From the NCBI RefSeq assembly GCF_000382325.1, contig NZ_KB908059.1, forward strand, positions 1-64,000: a stretch of 64,000 nucleotides of DNA, in the 5' to 3' direction. The notes beneath the pieces are model-generated. The model was not told where the DNA came from. It saw only the letters and a list, made by a program, of their open reading frames with translations, and ran no database searches. Shown in pieces: positions 61,183 to 64,000 of this stretch (position 1 is its first letter; the number at the start of each line of letters is the position of its first letter). The translations under genes were made by a program, and so were the position numbers. This DNA comes from Woodsholea maritima DSM 17123. Its GTDB lineage: Bacteria > Pseudomonadota > Alphaproteobacteria > Caulobacterales > Maricaulaceae.

Positions 61183-61200
61183 ATCGACCCATCGGTCGAT
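61183..61200. promoter_or_regulatory. TetR-type operator palindrome 2
   Basis: ATCGACC-CATC-GGTCGAT; perfect 7-bp arms around CATC, in the divergent region between the membrane-protein operon and tetR. Confidence 0.65.
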
Positions 61201-61307
61201 AATATCGCATATAGATCGGTGAGCGCTGAAGCAGATGGGCCGCGGCTTGGCCGTGTGTCGTGTGCAAAAAGCCGGGCTGAAACAAAGATAAAGGTGAGGG
61301 GGGCAGG

Positions 61308-61898
61308 ATGCCGAAAATCGTCGATAAGGACGCCGTTAAAGCGCAAATTTTAAGCGCAGCCTTGAGCGTCTATAGTCAAAAGGGCGTACATTCGGCCTCG
61401 ATGAGTGATGTGGCCAAGGCTGCCGATATGGGCAAGGGCACGCTGTACCACTATTTTGCAAGTAAAGAGGCTTTGGCCCTGGGCTTGGTGGAGGCCCATT
61501 TTTCTGGTTTGAAAGCGGCGCTGGACGCCCAGCCGCTTGCCACGACACGCGATGTGTTTCTCGATCAGCTAGACGCCATGCTCGATCTACCGCCCGAGGC
61601 TGAGCATATGACGCGGGTCATGATTGAAGTGTTCTCGCCCAGTTTTGGCTCCGGCGCGATCCGTGAGTATGCCGCGCGGTTTTTTGAGGATGTTTCTGTA
61701 GGGATTGCGGCGCGTATGAAAGCTTTAGAGCTAGGGCGCGAACATGCGCTCAGCGCTGATCCTAAAGCCTTGGCGCGGTTTCTGGTCTGCATGCTGGACG
61801 GGATGAGCCTTCATTTCTCGCTTTTTCATATGCCGGGCGAAGCGCGCTCTGCCATGCGTATGGTCTGGCGCACGATGATTGAAAAGGCGCTGGATTAA
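61308..61898 (+). CDS. TetR family transcriptional regulator
   Basis: A 196-residue repressor. The N-terminal helix-turn-helix (about 10-55) has ILSAALSVYSQKGVHSASMS and MGKGTLYHYFASKEALALGL, the TetR recognition signature. The C-terminal ligand domain is unlike characterised subfamilies. It likely controls the divergent 61105-60038 operon through the palindromes at 61127 and 61183. Its stop shares TTAA with the stop of a second, convergent TetR gene. Confidence 0.92.
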   Translation: MPKIVDKDAVKAQILSAALSVYSQKGVHSASMSDVAKAADMGKGTLYHYFASKEALALGLVEAHFSGLKAALDAQPLATTRDVFLDQLDAMLDLPPEAEHMTRVMIEVFSPSFGSGAIREYAARFFEDVSVGIAARMKALELGREHALSADPKALARFLVCMLDGMSLHFSLFHMPGEARSAMRMVWRTMIEKALD

Positions 61899-62533
61899 AG
61901 CGCGTCCGGTTTGAGAAGACCCTGACGGATCAGGTGAATATGATCATTCATGAAGGCGTCAGTATCCATAGCATCTTCACCGGCAAAGACGCTTTGCCAG
62001 ATCGCGGCCATGATGGCGGGCGCGATAATCAGACGCGCATCCAGATCGCTCATGCCGTCGCGTAATTCCCCGCGAGCTTGCGCGCGCTTTACGATGAAGC
62101 CTATGGCGGCCATGCCAGTTTCAATTGCCACTTCGCGATAGAGCTTTACCAGGTCCGGAAAGTGATGACCTTCGCCGATTAAAACTTTCAACAAAGTCAC
62201 AGCATCGGTTTTCAGCAGGCGCGCATACACGGTGTTTAAGAACAGCGTCAACAATTCAGCGCTAGACCCTTCAAAACTTTGGGAGAGGCCTTGGTGTTCG
62301 CGCATCACGCTCACTAAGCGATCTTGGATGGCGGCTTCGAACAGCGCTTCTTTGGACGCGTAATAAAGATAGACCGTGCCTTTGGCGATGCCTGCAGCCT
62401 TGGCGACATCGTCCAGACGTGTCGCGGCAAAACCGCGTTCTGCCCATAAAACCATTGCCGCATCAAGGATTTCCTGGGGGCGTGCGTCTTTGCGACGTTG
62501 GCGTTTTTTACCCGGTTCTGCGTCTCTCGTCAT
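61895..62533 (-). CDS. TetR family transcriptional regulator
   Basis: A 212-residue repressor from the ATG at 62533; the longer frame would begin inside the operator and is unlikely. The helix-turn-helix is in ILDAAMVLWAERGFAATRLD and GIAKGTVYLYYASKEALFEA. The N-terminal 20 residues are basic (KKRQRRKDARP). It is divergent from the DevB-like exporter gene, with the palindrome at 62570 between them, so it probably represses the exporter and itself. Confidence 0.92.
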   Translation of the reverse strand: MTRDAEPGKKRQRRKDARPQEILDAAMVLWAERGFAATRLDDVAKAAGIAKGTVYLYYASKEALFEAAIQDRLVSVMREHQGLSQSFEGSSAELLTLFLNTVYARLLKTDAVTLLKVLIGEGHHFPDLVKLYREVAIETGMAAIGFIVKRAQARGELRDGMSDLDARLIIAPAIMAAIWQSVFAGEDAMDTDAFMNDHIHLIRQGLLKPDAL

Positions 62534-62569
62534 TATTCTCTCTTGTGCGTTTCTGCGTTCTATGCAATT

Positions 62570-62589
62570 TAATGACCCATCGGTCATTA
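62570..62589. promoter_or_regulatory. TetR-type operator palindrome between tetR and the exporter
   Basis: TAATGACC-CATC-GGTCATTA; perfect 8-bp arms around CATC. The core GACC-CATC-GGTC is identical to that at 61183-61200. It lies 20 bases before the exporter start and 37 before the tetR start. Confidence 0.7.
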
Positions 62590-62608
62590 GTCAAATGGAA
62601 GCCCCGCT

Positions 62609-63835
62609 ATGCAGGACACGACCCCAGATCCCACCCGCACGGGTCTACCTTTGAGCGAGAATGGTAAGGGAAAGGGCCCCACCCGACCTCACCTATCGTT
62701 CAAGCGACTATGGCCGATACCGGTTATCATCGCCTTGCTGTTTACCGGGGCGGTGATTGGCATGTATTTTCAACCCCCCGGACTGAAGGCGTTTTTCCAT
62801 TTCACTGGGCTAAAACCCGGCGCGGGTACGTCGCGGCCCATCGCTGTGCCTTTGACCCGTTCTGAGGCGCGCGGTGAGGGCGAAGTGATCGCGTCTTCAG
62901 TGACGGCGCTGGGGCGGCTCATTCCCGAAGGTGAAACCATCGCCCTTGCCATGCCCAATGGCGCAGGGGATGCGCGCATTGCCCGCCTGTTTGTCGATGA
63001 AGGTGATAGTGTCGCGGCAGGCGATGTCATCGCCGAGCTTGATAGTCTGCCGCAATTAGAGGCCGCCTTGGCAAGTACGCAGGCCAATGTCCAAACGCGG
63101 GAGGCGGCCCTGGCCCAGACCCGGATCAATGTCGCGGCTAGCCTGGCGGAAACTCGTGCGGCGCGTGATCGCGCAGCGGCGGCGGCGGATCTGGCGCAGC
63201 GCGAATTGGCGCGGGTACAAGATCTGGCCCAGCGCGGGGTGATGCCCCAATCGCGCCTAGATAGTGCCGAAGCCCATGCGATAGAAACCGCGCGTGAACT
63301 GGACCGCCTGACCGCGACCCTCAGCCGGTGGCAGGGCGGTGAGGCGCAAGGCGATATTACGTTGGCCGAACGCCAGTTGGATCAAGCGCGCGCTGAGCTG
63401 GAGCGGGCCCGGCGTGATATGGCGCGTGGGCGGGTGATTGCGCCCCAGGCCGGGGCCATTTTGGATCTGCATGCGCGCGCCGGGGAGCGCCCCGATCAGC
63501 GCGGTGTCGCGACTTTGGGCTCCATCACCCATATGCAGGCCGAGCTGGAGGTCTATCAAGATGATATCGCGCGTGTGCATGTGGGACAGCGTGTGCGTCT
63601 TACCGCACCTGCGCTTGATACCCCCTTAGAGGGCGAGGTGGTACGTATCGGTCTGGAGGTTGAACGCCAGAGCGTGCTCTCCTCCGATCCTGTCGCCCAT
63701 ACCGATGCGCGCATTATCCGGGTGTTAGTCAGCTTGGATCCCGCCTCTTCCCAGCGGGCACGCGCGTTGAGCGGGTTGGAAGTGGTCGCAAGCCTAGGGG
63801 CGAATTTGGGCGGGGCCGCATCTGATGGCCAGTAA
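62609..63835 (+). CDS. HlyD/DevB-type membrane fusion protein of an ABC exporter
   Basis: A 408-residue periplasmic adaptor. One N-terminal TM segment (about 36-52) is followed by a lipoyl-like half (VTALGRLIPEGETIAL, LFVDEGDSVAAGDVIAELDS), a long coiled-coil hairpin (about 150-280, rich in Ala, Arg, Gln) and the second lipoyl/barrel part (GRVIAPQAGAILDLHARAGE). The VxALGRLxPxGE and GxSVxAGDVIAxLDS forms are typical of the DevB branch. It overlaps the devC-like gene. Together with a TolC-like pore it would export a glycolipid, lipid or drug. Confidence 0.92.
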   Translation: MQDTTPDPTRTGLPLSENGKGKGPTRPHLSFKRLWPIPVIIALLFTGAVIGMYFQPPGLKAFFHFTGLKPGAGTSRPIAVPLTRSEARGEGEVIASSVTALGRLIPEGETIALAMPNGAGDARIARLFVDEGDSVAAGDVIAELDSLPQLEAALASTQANVQTREAALAQTRINVAASLAETRAARDRAAAAADLAQRELARVQDLAQRGVMPQSRLDSAEAHAIETARELDRLTATLSRWQGGEAQGDITLAERQLDQARAELERARRDMARGRVIAPQAGAILDLHARAGERPDQRGVATLGSITHMQAELEVYQDDIARVHVGQRVRLTAPALDTPLEGEVVRIGLEVERQSVLSSDPVAHTDARIIRVLVSLDPASSQRARALSGLEVVASLGANLGGAASDGQ

Positions 63836-64000
63836 TGCGCTGCGCGATACGATCACGCGGGCACTGACCCAAGTTTTGGGCCGGATGCCCATAGGGTGGT
63901 TACAGCTGACCCATAGCCGGATGCGCATGATCGTTGCGGTCGCGGGGGTGGTGTTTGCCAATATTCTGGTCTTTGTCCAGCTGGGTATTCTGGGCGCGCT
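63825..64000 (+). CDS. DevC-type ABC exporter permease, partial (right edge)
   Basis: The ATG at 63825 overlaps the end of the membrane fusion gene by 11 bases. 58 codons are visible. They read through MPIGWLQLTHSRMRMIVAVA and a first TM segment (GVVFANILVFVQLGILGA), as in DevC permeases of the MacB/FtsX superfamily. The C-terminus and the expected DevA ATPase gene lie beyond the window. Confidence 0.85.
   Translation, partial: MASNALRDTITRALTQVLGRMPIGWLQLTHSRMRMIVAVAGVVFANILVFVQLGILGA

Noticed and set aside
61308-62533. The two TetR genes as a recent duplication
   Set aside because: Outside the helix-turn-helix the two products show little similarity in length or sequence; only the operator-like sites are related.

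Overview
The window looks like chromosome from a prosthecate (stalked or budding) alphaproteobacterium of the Caulobacterales/Maricaulales (Hyphomonadaceae-like) group. The evidence is a MipZ division-site ATPase next to a J-domain gene, a large SpmX-type polarity protein, alphaproteobacterial ClpS/ClpA, DUF1489, a phasin and a DevBC-type exporter. The family assignment is inference, because no rRNA gene is present. Almost all of it reads as ordinary core chromosome with moderately high GC; the one clear mobile element is an IS1182-like element cut by the left edge.

Layout, left to right. 1-5 kb: truncated IS1182-type transposase, then a large autotransporter. 5-7 kb: translationally coupled MATE exporter and glyoxalase-superfamily gene. 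7-10 kb: nitrogen block with glnA and a PII gene on the minus strand and a TorF-type outer-membrane protein between them. 10-15 kb: malic enzyme, a second MATE exporter, a TPMT-like methyltransferase and tRNA-Leu(UAG). 14.8-15.8 kb: gene-free stretch packed with palindromic repeat modules. 16-23 kb: HD-domain protein, MgtE, kelch protein, SpmX-like protein and a serine hydrolase.

23-36.3 kb: a dispersed leucine/isovalerate (liu) catabolic set: isovaleryl-CoA dehydrogenase, methylcrotonyl-CoA carboxylase beta, methylglutaconyl-CoA hydratase and carboxylase alpha. It is interrupted by accessory genes: two paralogous proteins with a Cys/His/Asp pattern, a patatin with a cyclic-nucleotide-binding domain, an unrecognised protein with a long hydrophobic C-terminus, and two tandem paralogous small membrane proteins. 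36.5-44 kb: a cupin/JmjC-like protein, an exported protein, DUF1489, PanC, a SPOR lipoprotein, MipZ, a J-domain protein, a SPOR-tailed DD-carboxypeptidase and a phasin. 44-48.5 kb: ClpS, ClpA (TTG start) and an S41 peptidase.

48.5-52 kb: two more repeat-rich intergenic stretches around a HIT protein, a COG3146-type GNAT protein and an SDR. 52-57.3 kb: TypA/BipA, an AIM24-like protein, a BaiN-like flavoprotein, an overlapping spanin-like (Rz/Rz1) pair without other phage genes, hemerythrin and a 52-residue YqaE/Pmp3 protein. 57-64 kb: TonB-dependent receptor with a YfiR-like periplasmic partner, two membrane proteins, two convergent TetR regulators with related operator-like palindromes, and a DevB/DevC exporter running off the right edge.

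The most interesting items are: (1) a composite element of about 110 bp, present in three clear copies and one decayed copy, built of nested palindromes; (2) an orphan overlapping spanin-like pair; (3) an SpmX-like protein with a roughly 600-residue acidic linker and a degenerate muramidase active site; (4) the unrecognised paralog pair with a papain/C39-like residue pattern; (5) a TetR operator family shared between two regulators. No CRISPR array, complete defence island or prophage was found.
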